Shown: positions 40,246 to 49,300 of the stretch, in pieces | Numbering within the stretch: position 1 is the first letter of the stretch | Layout: each line of letters begins with the position of its first letter | NCBI GenBank assembly: GCA_965112965.1 | Contig: CBCOTE010000019.1 | Coordinates: forward strand, 372,001-436,000 | Direction: 5' to 3' | DNA from: CBCOTE01 sp965112965 | GTDB taxonomy: Bacteria; Desulfobacterota; Desulfovibrionia; Desulfovibrionales; Desulfovibrionaceae | DNA: 64,000 bases | The notes under the pieces: generated by a model | The model's database searches: none | The model's input: the letters and a program-made list of their open reading frames with translations, nothing else | What the model was told of the DNA's origin: nothing | Translations under genes and position numbers: made by a program

Positions 40246-41373
40246 CTACCCCACCCCAATACCGTTCGCCGTCCGCATATTAGTATTGTAGGCCAGCCCG
40301 GCTAAAATCTCGACGAGCAACGCCGGGGCTGCAGCGTGACGGGCGAGGTCAGGACGAGGGCCGGAACAAGAGCCAGCAATAACGACAGACCAAATTACTG
40401 CGGCTGCTGTAGTAGCATCCTCCACCAAGGTCACCCCCGGCCGATCCAAAAATAGCCGTAGGTTCGGATCACACAGGCTCGGCTGGAGGGAGAACACAGG
40501 TAGCCCCAGGCACCAAGCCTCGTAAAGTAGAATAGAAGCCATGCCGGCCACGGCATCGGCTACCAGAACTGCCTGCCTGCCCCAGGGCAACTGGACTACA
40601 GTACCGGCGAGAGTGCCACGGCAATACTCCCAGCGCCAAGCGACAGCCGTAGGGTCTTCCCTCGGATGGGGTAAAATAACCAGGAACAAATCAGCAACGT
40701 AGGGCTTTAAGATTTGACAAAGCAATTCTAGCACGTCAGCCTCAGTATAGCCACGAAAAATAGGGGAAAGCGAATCGCCTTGATCGGCAGCGACAGGTTC
40801 AGAGACGAACACAAGAAGCCGACGGTGGCCGGATACTCCTAAGTAAGAACGGAAAGCCATTCTGGCCTGGATGTCGCAGGCCGCGGCTTCAGCTCCTAGG
40901 TCAGCTAGGGCCGGTTGTCCTGTCAAGACTACAGATGCCGGCGCAATGCCAGCGGCCATGACGCCAACTGCAGCCAGTTCATCCATTACAGCATAACGTT
41001 CCGGGGCCAGGGCCGGGCCGCCGTCAGTCTCCATACGACGCCGATAGGCAGTCCAGTGGTCAAGCACGTGGAGCAAAGGCAATCCAGCAATCTGTGCTTT
41101 CCGAACAAAGGCTAAGGGCAATGGATCAGCCACACTGGAGCCAAAAGCTATAGCCCCGATCTCCAGTCCAGACAAGATATCAGCCGTATCGCCCGGAGCA
41201 ACCTGGGACAGACATTCCGGCGAAATCCGAGGCCAGTCCAACGGCGCCTCAGCCGCTAGAGGGCCGTGATCCAGGAGCACTAGAGGCTGACCGAGATTGG
41301 CATGGGCCAGAGCCACAGCCAGCACCGCCCGAGCCCCACCCACATCTCCGGCGCAAAAAAGAACCCGCTTCAA
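40246..41373 (-). CDS. GT-B-like protein of the surface-sugar cluster
   Basis: A 375-residue protein starting at TTG 41373, whose start overlaps the stop of the oxidoreductase gene (TTGA), strong evidence for coupled translation. N-terminal RVLFCAGDVGGARAVLAVA resembles the first Rossmann strand and glycine loop of GT-B glycosyltransferases and UDP-sugar epimerases; later segments FVSEPVAADQG, LFLVILPHPRED and VAGMASILLYEAWCLGLPV resemble the C-terminal sugar-nucleotide site. It could be a glycosyltransferase or a PseG-like nucleotide-sugar hydrolase. I recall similar genes in Desulfovibrio glycan loci but know of no assigned function. Confidence 0.7.
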   Translation of the reverse strand: MKRVLFCAGDVGGARAVLAVALAHANLGQPLVLLDHGPLAAEAPLDWPRISPECLSQVAPGDTADILSGLEIGAIAFGSSVADPLPLAFVRKAQIAGLPLLHVLDHWTAYRRRMETDGGPALAPERYAVMDELAAVGVMAAGIAPASVVLTGQPALADLGAEAAACDIQARMAFRSYLGVSGHRRLLVFVSEPVAADQGDSLSPIFRGYTEADVLELLCQILKPYVADLFLVILPHPREDPTAVAWRWEYCRGTLAGTVVQLPWGRQAVLVADAVAGMASILLYEAWCLGLPVFSLQPSLCDPNLRLFLDRPGVTLVEDATTAAAVIWSVVIAGSCSGPRPDLARHAAAPALLVEILAGLAYNTNMRTANGIGVG

Positions 41374-42380
41374 GGCCTGATTCTCAGGTCATACTTTCGG
41401 TTACGTACAACCTCCAAGAGCGCCTGAGTCTGCCGAGCCGAGGCCAGACTGCTCACTGGCTCCCGACCGACTTCATGAGCCGCCAGCAGGTCAGCCAGGG
41501 CTGCATCCAGACAGCCACTAAGACCTCCAGCCCCGATCAGCCTATCACGCTCCTCCGACGAAGCTTCACGGAGACGATAAAAACCAGAAAACAGTTCGTG
41601 CTCTACTCGCAACTCCAGGGCCGTATCCATACCACCGTAGAGCACCGCGGCCCGACCAGTCTCGCAGGTCAGGATAATATCGATATTGTGGTAAGGCAAC
41701 GCCAGACCTTCTACTAGGACGGGCAAAACATCGAACCCATCCGGGTCGACCACCCGCAACGCAAAGGAGGGGTTCTCTACCTCGGCCGATATCCACTCTA
41801 TAGTCCAATTATAATGTTTGGGGAGTATAAAAAAAAGCATGTCGATAATATGCGAGCCATTAGTCTCTAGCCCACGTGAATATCCCAGACGGATACCCCG
41901 ACAAGTGCCCAGCTCCCCGCTATGTAAAAGCATCCTTAACCGGCCATACACGGGGGCATGACGACGCAGATAATTCACCGCCACCGTGGTCGGACGGCCC
42001 TCCCGACGCCGCTCCGCCTGCAGAGCTAATAGAGCGTCTACTTCGGACAAAGTGGCTGCTGGCGGCTTTTCCAGCCACACTAACGGTATGCCCCATTCTA
42101 AACAAGTCCGAGTTTGATTAAAATGTAGCACCGTAGGCGAACAGATGCTCACCAGATGTGGTTGCACTCGTTTTAAAAGCTCCCGAAGCCCTGCGAAGGC
42201 AGGCACACCAAACCGCGCCGTAAACGCCTCCCGTTCGGCCGCCTCTGGCGAACAGCCGCCGACCAACAACACCCGCGGCTCGCGCAGTAACGCCGCAGCA
42301 TGCGTTAATGTCGACTTGCTCAGCTCCTTGCCATACTTCCACGCAATATTCCCTAAACCCACTAAAGCAGCACGCAGCAC
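41370..42380 (-). CDS. Gfo/Idh/MocA family oxidoreductase
   Basis: A 336-residue NAD(P)-dependent sugar dehydrogenase. I start at GTG 42380, five bases after GGAGG, so the protein opens VLRAALVGLGNIAWKYG with the dinucleotide loop GxGxxA-like at residues 8-13; the open frame runs 24 codons further upstream without a site. ICSPTVLHFNQ and LEKPPAATLSEVDALL (the EKP catalytic Lys) are typical. It likely oxidises a hydroxyl of a nucleotide sugar before the cluster's aminotransferase acts. First gene of the cluster. Confidence 0.9.
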   Translation of the reverse strand: MLRAALVGLGNIAWKYGKELSKSTLTHAAALLREPRVLLVGGCSPEAAEREAFTARFGVPAFAGLRELLKRVQPHLVSICSPTVLHFNQTRTCLEWGIPLVWLEKPPAATLSEVDALLALQAERRREGRPTTVAVNYLRRHAPVYGRLRMLLHSGELGTCRGIRLGYSRGLETNGSHIIDMLFFILPKHYNWTIEWISAEVENPSFALRVVDPDGFDVLPVLVEGLALPYHNIDIILTCETGRAAVLYGGMDTALELRVEHELFSGFYRLREASSEERDRLIGAGGLSGCLDAALADLLAAHEVGREPVSSLASARQTQALLEVVRNRKYDLRIRP

Positions 42381-42596
42381 AAAGCCTCCGATATAAAAGA
42401 GATGCCGTGAGGATAAAAAATAAAGAATTTTTATAAAAACCTTTCCCCACACTTACCCTCTCTCAACTTCATTTTTTTATTCTTCATGTTGCGTTAATCT
42501 AAACAAGTTCATCAATATATCAAATAATTTAGACCAGCACAGCACTATGCAAATGGAATCCAAAATTGGAAATTCTCCGGCTGCAAAAAAAAACCA

Positions 42597-43697
42597 TTAC
42601 CGTTGCCTTTTCTTAGTCAGGCGCTGATCTAAAGCTTTAACGAGTAAAGGCCAAACAATGGTGGCATCACAATAAACTTCAGCAAAACGACCACCATCTT
42701 CTGGAGCTACGAATTTACCCCACGAGATTCCTTCGTGATAGGTACAGCCCGAAAGGCCGCCCAAGTGTACAGGTTCAGGACAGACACGTACAGCATAACA
42801 AAACTGACGCATTGGCAAATCTAAACCTGGCACGCGCTGCTTAGCAATCTCCACAAAAGGACCGATCTGCTGAGCCCAATTACGCGGCACTCCACCGCCG
42901 ATGGTAAAAATACCTAGCTTTTTTGCCGAAACAACACGTCGAGCATAGCTCAGAAGGTCCAAAAAAGGGTTAAACTGGAAAGGCAAAATAGCGGGATCAG
43001 GCACTTCCAGGTCATGACAGCCAATCTTATGCAAAATATGACACACTACGTCCAGAGCTAACTCAGAATCAGTAAAGGCTGGAATGTATACTGGTACATC
43101 CTGTGCATAAGCGCTTTTGAAGATACTGCAGCCTTGATATTTTTCAGCCAGATAACGACCCACAGCACGGCAAAGAATTTCGGAGTAAAGAAAGGGCTCA
43201 CCGTCGAGATCATTAAGCACCTTGCACAATATATGCTCAGCCTCAATAAAGTTGGCTTCTGGCTCTAGGGTGTCATAAACGCGATTGTACCCCTGCTCAT
43301 AAAGGGTCCGATCGTCCATCTGGGCTTCGTATTTAAATTGCTTGAGTCCAATGGATTCGATGAAGCCATGGGCCATAATTGCACCGGTGGAGATGACCAC
43401 GTCTACCCAGCCAGCATCAATCATCTTGCAGAGGACCATGGACATTTTGGCCACAGTCATAGCACCAGAGATAGTAGCCACTACCAGACAGTCTGGGTCC
43501 TCGACCATGGCTTCGAGCACGTCAAGAGCCTCGCCTAAACTACGTCCACCAAAGGCAGTAGTGGACATAGCCCTGAGCATCTCGTCGAAATCAGCGATGG
43601 CATCAAGATCGATAGGACATAAAGGGCTCAGGTTGTGGCAGGCCCCGTCAGCGAATTTAGAAAAATCCCTAGTTTGTATTTTTTCGTCGTTTCTCAT
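42597..43697 (-). CDS. Deoxyhypusine synthase-like protein
   Basis: A 366-residue protein of the deoxyhypusine synthase family, which in bacteria often acts as a homospermidine or carboxyspermidine-type synthase because bacteria lack eIF5A. NAD-site segments are TISGAMTVAKMS and ISTGAIMAHGFIESIG; the active-site Lys lies in TYHEGISWGKFV, matching the W-G-K of the eukaryotic enzyme. GIFTIGGGVPRNWAQQIGPF is also diagnostic. No good ribosome site precedes ATG 43697. A polyamine-related role is likely, but the substrate is not known. Confidence 0.88.
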   Translation of the reverse strand: MRNDEKIQTRDFSKFADGACHNLSPLCPIDLDAIADFDEMLRAMSTTAFGGRSLGEALDVLEAMVEDPDCLVVATISGAMTVAKMSMVLCKMIDAGWVDVVISTGAIMAHGFIESIGLKQFKYEAQMDDRTLYEQGYNRVYDTLEPEANFIEAEHILCKVLNDLDGEPFLYSEILCRAVGRYLAEKYQGCSIFKSAYAQDVPVYIPAFTDSELALDVVCHILHKIGCHDLEVPDPAILPFQFNPFLDLLSYARRVVSAKKLGIFTIGGGVPRNWAQQIGPFVEIAKQRVPGLDLPMRQFCYAVRVCPEPVHLGGLSGCTYHEGISWGKFVAPEDGGRFAEVYCDATIVWPLLVKALDQRLTKKRQR

Positions 43698-43834
43698 ATT
43701 TTTTTGCGAACAATTTTTTTAGTTGTAGCAGATTGTAGTCTAAAAAATAGCCATCCAGCTTCTACAAAAAAATAGGCCAAACTACAGACGTAGGTCTAAT
43801 TATAGTCACGATCAAAATATTTGTCGAGCCAAGC
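43698..43834. other. Intergenic between DHS-like gene and pseudogene
   Basis: AT-rich, with two CTATTTTTT motifs on the - strand at about 43745 and 43768 that could belong to the promoter of the deoxyhypusine synthase-like gene. Confidence 0.3.
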
Positions 43835-45430
43835 ATGCGCCGTGCGCTAACTGTACTTACAGTCGACGACGAACCTGTCAATCTCTACTCCGACGATTAC
43901 GACTAAAATACTATAGATTAGAATCGTTAAATTAATGGGTCCAGTCATACTCCGGACTAAAATACGAATATTCGTAAAAAAACTAACCAAACATCGATGA
44001 AGAACTTGATGCAATAAAGCCAAGTCCCAACTTAGCATAATTGATATGGAAAACTTCAAGAGGCTCCAGTCAATCCAATGAACGGATCACAGACCACTCA
44101 GAACGCTTTATATAAAATCATGAGCTGCTAAACTCCCACATACACCTAGGTAGTCGCGAGGTCAGACATCGTTTTATGACAATAATCACAAAAAAATCAC
44201 TGCCTCCTTCTGGATTACCGCTTCTCTCATAGCAACGACATGAATTTTTGAATATTCCAAGTACCCAGCTGATGCGACGTCACGTCTGAGAATACTTAAA
44301 GATGCGCTGCAGCATGAACAACAACGCCAGCCACAAGAAGCTCGAACTACAACTCCGACGAAGGCATGCACAATCTATTTGCAAAATCTACTAACTACAA
44401 CACAATAACAATTAACAATGTAACAATAACACATCTACCAGACCACGAAACGTTCAAAAACGACGCACAGATTGTTTACTTGCCGTGATCTTGTTAGACT
44501 TGAATCACTTCAAAATCATCAATAAATCCCAAGTAAAACACTTAATTTTTGAATCAACTTCCTTATAAAGCGAGTCGCCGCCTGGCTGTTTTGGTGCGAA
44601 ATATTATGCTGTAGTCCGATTCAAGGACAATGAGTTCGTATTCAGACTCGAAAAAATCACTGCATCAAGATGACATCGCTGCAGTCAAATGGATATCTAA
44701 AACTCTTGAGTGGCCGATAATAATACACAAAAATCTCTGCCAGTTTCAATTTTAGCCTAATACTCTGCTAGAATCTAAAAAATAGTCGAAAAACATTATA
44801 CAACCTATCGACATCGCAATGCGTTGGGCATAAAAATAAACTACGCGTAAAGATCTTTATATCTCACCGATGGAGAAAACTATACGGTGCATGGCCTTAA
44901 AGCAGGACCTAAAACACACTGTAGGCGCCAAAAATCTTTATCTAGCAACAGTCCAGTTTTTAACCATAGCTGACGGGCCTCATCGATTTCGATGCCCTGA
45001 TGCAGCACTAGCGCCATACTAAATTTGGGGCCACCGGTATATCCTAGTTCATCATCATAACTAAAAAAAGTCGGGGTATCACCCGACATTCAGACATATC
45101 TGTTAATGAGATCGATCTGACCTCGATCGGTCTCAAGCTGGAGCTCACCGAAACTGCTATCTCAATGAGGTAAAAAAATTTTGACAATTTAAGAATAGAT
45201 TGTTTCATCTATGGGCTACCTGCAGTTAAAGATCAGCCTGTCTTCCATCGTTAATCTCCGGAGCATACCGAAAACACAAAATCTTAAGTACATCAATTAA
45301 TAGCTCACAGGCTGAAACTCAAAGTAATTACCGAAGAGATAAAATAGAGGAGGCGGAGTAAAAGGACATCCTGAACTTCCTAAAATACGAATACAACCAA
45401 GGCTTTCCACGCTCTCAACCCATGATCTAA
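43835..45430 (+). pseudogene. Receiver-GGDEF-EAL (cyclic-di-GMP) protein, decayed
   Basis: Reading the + strand across stops and shifts recovers a three-part signalling protein in the right order. ATG 43835 opens MRRALTVLTVDDEPVNL, a response-regulator receiver start. A GGDEF domain follows: HLPDHETFKND (44438-44470), LLAVILLDLNHFKIIN (DLNHF at 44497), and VVRFKDNEFVFRLE where GGDEF has become KDNEF (44623). The linker DLYISPMEKTIRCMALKQDL leads into EAL: FDALMQH (EAL now DAL, 44991), LKLELTETAIS (45132), IAHRLKLKVITEE, and LNFLKYEYNQGFPRSQP (about 45370-45420). At least eight stops plus frameshifts make it non-functional. It once made or degraded cyclic di-GMP. Confidence 0.75.
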
Positions 45431-45539
45431 ATGTAATGGCGTCTATCTAGTCAAGAAACTACTATCTAAATGACAATCTCTGTCAGGGACTACCGCCATC
45501 GACAAAAATTAAATCCAGCAACGAAAAAGACTGACTCAA

Positions 45540-46157
45540 CTAGCGGCGGTGACCCATTTCAAAATTAGAAAGTAACTTGCCAGTAACGTCATACTCAGCC
45601 CGCTCTTTACGTACAGTATACCCAGACGCCCTCTTACGAACTACCAACTTCTCTTTATGGGATATGACGTACTCGAAACCGAATAAACCCTTGCCCCTCA
45701 CAGCCACCACGAACTGATGGCCGGGAAGTAGTCGGGATAGAGGGTAGACTGGCTTACAGGCCTCATCGAGGTCACAAATTTCTCTAGGGCTCAAAAGGCT
45801 GGGGAAAAGCATAGCGGGAGTCTGGCCGGGCTTAACTATGCCTTTTACCAGATCTACGCCCTTACCCTGTTCCGCAGTATAGCCAGAAATGGTGACCAAT
45901 GAAGTCGAGGGTGGCCTGACAGCCCCAGTAGTCTGGATTGGTGAAAGATTGGGATCGATTGAAACGGCCAAAACGGATGGCACAGTTACGGCCAGAGTCT
46001 CCACCACCGGCACACCCAACGAAACTTTCCGAGCCGGTCTGAAAGGCCAACTCAGGAGAAACACTGTAATAGTCAAAACAACCGGACCAAGCAAAAAAAT
46101 AACTACCCGATGTGAGAGAAGCCGCATAAGCAGCAGCATAGGTACGGAGTCATTCAT
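45540..46157 (-). pseudogene. Truncated M23-type peptidase, N-terminal part only
   Basis: A 205-codon open frame starting at ATG 46157 (GGAAG upstream), with a membrane anchor (about residues 17-38), a Pro/Thr/Ser-rich linker, and a domain with GIVKPGQTPAMLF, LSPREICDLDEACKPVYPLS and FGFEYVISHKEKLVVRK. This matches the N-terminal domain that precedes the LytM catalytic domain in periplasmic M23 peptidases such as MepM-like proteins. The frame stops at the point where the zinc-binding domain should follow, and downstream DNA belongs to the decayed GGDEF-EAL gene on the other strand. It is therefore a truncated gene, although the fragment itself is intact and might still be translated. Confidence 0.65.
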
Positions 46158-47377
46158 AAGTCTTCCGGGATTAGTCTGATCTAGGTTAGTTTAGCTTAAT
46201 GCGGCCGCACCCTACTGTCTAGCGTCTTTCCAACTACGGTAAAACTATTGGACACCTACCCCGACGTATACCTCACTCCAAGACGTGATCAGAACGATGA
46301 GACACGCTAGAAACGGCCAAAAAAAACAGCGACCTTTAGATTATTAATTAAATACGACACGACAAACTTCAATAGCCGCGCAAAGGATATTCCCACTTTT
46401 GCCAGATGGTATGTAGACATCAGGCTATCCATGTAACGCCCCAGTCCAGCCCACACACTATATACATACTCCCCGAGATTGACTATTTTGCACATCCCCC
46501 TACTCAAGGCGTCTATATATCCATAGCAAGACGCTGCTAGAACAACGAACAGATAATAGCGATTTCCAGAATCACAAATTTGCACATATTTTACTCCTTG
46601 CAGGCCAATTATAAGGGCCGCGAGACGCGGCGACAATAGCAAAACGACTATTAAAAATAAGTTTACCTTCAAATTATAAAGTAATAGCAATATTTTATAT
46701 CCTTATCACCTATTCTGCCAATAACCAGTTTTTTTACTCTTGACCTCTCTAACATTCTTATAATCGGCCGGCAGAAAACCTCATATAATCCTCTCACAGG
46801 CTAAAAATCATTGTAGAATATTTTTTTGTACATGTTGAAAAATATACTATGAGTCCCATGCATCCTTGTAGGTCAGCAGCCACAACTCAAAAAAGCTATT
46901 AAGCTTATTTCCAAGCAACTTGTTATTATTACACATAAAAATAGCGATAACGTTGACATCTTCAAAAAAAATACCCAGCTCGTATATGGTACGGATGCGC
47001 TAACACAAAATAAAAGCTATTATATACGAGTTCTGCAACAAAATATATCCGCCAAAAAATACTGATCAAGGTGAAAGATTTTTTGTATCGAAAGACGTCA
47101 ATCCTGTTTAGATAGCAAATATTTTGTTCCGACACAAATATCTGAACCCACCTAGGTGTCTAGGCACCTTTTAATGGCCCGCGTAAAAGATTGACTCCAC
47201 TATATATGTTTAGCACTAAATACTTGGGCTGCTGCGCTGCTACTACGGAATGCTGTAACGCTCTTTGTCTCAGTGAACAGGCAGCCTGCCATATTGCAAT
47301 CCATCTTCAAAACCGCAAAATCTACTGGTCGACAAATAAAACGGCCAGGAGCTAAAATTCGCGACCTTCTGCTCTGA
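46158..47377. other. 1.2 kb non-coding
   Basis: No gene supported. A 127-codon hydrophobic - strand frame (46307-46690) has only a TTG start and no ribosome site; because the + strand is A-rich, long T-rich frames on the other strand are expected. Confidence 0.5.
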
Positions 47378-47587
47378 GACAAAAAAAGTTTAGCGCGGAC
47401 ATCACAGCCGGATCCCCAAAATTACCCAAACTTGAAAATTATGAAGGGCCAACCCATACCCTACCAGTTAATAAAAGGTATCGTAAACCTGCGTGATAAA
47501 GACATGTTCACCATCTCCCAGCAAACGCGCTTTAATAGAGAGCCAAGCCCAAAGATAGTTCCATACTCATTATTGTCACTTGCATAA
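47378..47587 (+). pseudogene. CheW-like chemotaxis coupling domain, decayed
   Basis: A 69-codon open frame ended by TAA. Its core QPIPYQLIKGIVNLRDKDMF followed by TISQQTRFNREPSPK fits the central CheW motif (usually P-xx-P-x-x-[IV]-x-G-[IV]-x-N-L-R-G, then the strand ending in RF). Glycine after NLR has become Asp. The surrounding N- and C-terminal parts are only faintly visible in other frames (for example VEVMSPGRRAI near 47655). CheW and CheV link receptors to CheA, so this is a lost chemotaxis part. Confidence 0.5.
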
Positions 47588-47872
47588 AATGGTTATATTA
47601 AATTAGCACTGGACTCAATCGCAAAAAAATGTTGCGGCTATCGTCCAAGCCTGTAGAAGTCATGTCGCCCGGTCGTCGAGCTATTATTAGGAGTATGGAC
47701 TACATGGACAATATTGTAGGCAAAAAAACGTCGGAGAGCTTTTCTTCAAAAAAAAGTTCCTTCCCCCCCCCACGCCCCACCTGTCGGGCTATATCGCGCT
47801 GCATAAATGAAAAGAACAAAGGTATGTCGTTCCATTCATTAACACCCCTGCTACTCTATAAAGGAACTTATC
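47588..47872. other. Region upstream of asnS
   Basis: No gene. It contains a 9-C run (47763-47771) and the asnS ribosome site AAAGGAAC. No clear promoter. Confidence 0.4.
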
Positions 47873-49300
47873 ATGTCCATATTTTCGATAAAACAGGTTT
47901 TAACCACGACCGTCTACCTACCTGACTGCCTCGTACGTGGATGGGTCCGGACCAAACGCGAAGTCAAGGGTTTCTCATTCCTAGAGATCAACGACGGATC
48001 CTGCTTAGCTAACTTGCAAGTACTAGTCCAGACTAACTTGCCTAACTACCAGGCGATACCGAAGATATCCACAGGCGCAGCCGTAGAAGTGGCCGGTGAA
48101 CTCGTCGCATCTCCGGGTAAAGGACAATGTTGGGAACTCAAGGCGAACTCGTTGCACGTCCTAGGCTACGCTGATCCAGTCGCTTATCCAATTCAAAAAA
48201 AACACCATACCGATGAATTCCTGCGCAGTATTGCCCACTTCCGAGCGCGCACTAACAAATTTGGCGCCATGCTGCGCATCCGTTCTGAAGCCGCGCTGGC
48301 CATCCACGATTTCTTCCGAGAACACGAATTTTATTTTATCCATACACCGATCATAACCGGCTCTAACTGCGAAGGCGCCGGAGAGACCTTTCGAGTGACC
48401 ACTCTGCCAAATGAGATGACAGCGATATCGACTAAGCAGGCCAACAAAAAAAATCTCTGCAATAGAGACTTTTTCAACCATGAGGCTCACCTCACTGTAT
48501 CCGGTCAGTTAGAGGCCGAATGTCTAGCTCTAGCTCTTAGTCGAGTCTACGCCTTCGGCCCCATCTTCCGAGCCGAGAATTCTAATACCTCGCGCCACGC
48601 CGCTGAATTCTGGATGGTAGAACCGGAAATGGCCTTCTGCGACCTAAAAGACGCTATGGAGCTAGCCGAAGCCTGTGTTAAACAGGTAGTCAGCCGACTA
48701 TTAGAAGCCTGTTCTGAGGATTTAGCCTTGTTCAACAAGTGGGTAGATCCTGAGCTTATTTCTAGATTGGAAGGAATCCTAACCGGAGATTTCGCCCGAT
48801 TGCCTTATGCCAAAGCCGTGACTGTGCTTGAACATGCTGGCAACACTTTTGAGTTCCCTGTCGGATTCGGCCTGGACCTTAAAACTGAGCACGAACGCTA
48901 TTTGGCTGAGATTTATTGTCAGCGGCCAGTTTTCGTCTATAATTATCCGGCCACTATCAAACCCTTCTACATGCGGGTAAACGAGGACGCAAACTCTAAT
49001 CCCACTCGACTGAGTCTTCAGGCTACGGTGGCGGCTATGGACCTTCTGGTACCGCGCATCGGCGAGCTCATAGGCGGTAGCCAACGTGAAGAACGACTGG
49101 ATGTGCTGAAAGCGCGCCTGTCGGACAAGGGCTTGCAGGCTGAAAAATACTGGTGGTACTTAGATCTGCGCCGCTTTGGCAGCGCGCCCCACGCCGGTTT
49201 TGGACTAGGCTTTGAGCGACTGCTCATGTTCGTAACTGGAATCCCTAATATCCGCGATGTTATTCCTTTTCCACGCACTCCGCGGCATCTAGAGTTCTGA
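47873..49300 (+). CDS. asnS: Asparaginyl-tRNA synthetase
   Basis: A 475-residue class IIb synthetase. The N-terminal OB-fold anticodon domain starts with VRGWVRTKREVKGFSFLEIN. Class II motif 2 is FRAENSNTSRHAAEFWMVEPE and motif 3 is GFGLGFERLLMFVTGIPNIR, near the C-terminus as usual. The insertion NKKNLCNRDFFNHEAHLTVS is near the AsnRS pattern, and the sequence fits AsnRS better than AspRS. It charges tRNA-Asn. ATG 47873 has AAAGGAAC upstream. It stands alone between two decayed gaps and is clearly kept by selection. Confidence 0.95.
   Translation: MSIFSIKQVLTTTVYLPDCLVRGWVRTKREVKGFSFLEINDGSCLANLQVLVQTNLPNYQAIPKISTGAAVEVAGELVASPGKGQCWELKANSLHVLGYADPVAYPIQKKHHTDEFLRSIAHFRARTNKFGAMLRIRSEAALAIHDFFREHEFYFIHTPIITGSNCEGAGETFRVTTLPNEMTAISTKQANKKNLCNRDFFNHEAHLTVSGQLEAECLALALSRVYAFGPIFRAENSNTSRHAAEFWMVEPEMAFCDLKDAMELAEACVKQVVSRLLEACSEDLALFNKWVDPELISRLEGILTGDFARLPYAKAVTVLEHAGNTFEFPVGFGLDLKTEHERYLAEIYCQRPVFVYNYPATIKPFYMRVNEDANSNPTRLSLQATVAAMDLLVPRIGELIGGSQREERLDVLKARLSDKGLQAEKYWWYLDLRRFGSAPHAGFGLGFERLLMFVTGIPNIRDVIPFPRTPRHLEF

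Noticed and set aside
46307..46690. 127-codon hydrophobic - strand frame
   Set aside because: TTG start, no ribosome site, no family signal. Frames this long are expected a few times by chance in about 35 kb of gaps, and the T-rich strand gives hydrophobic residues automatically.
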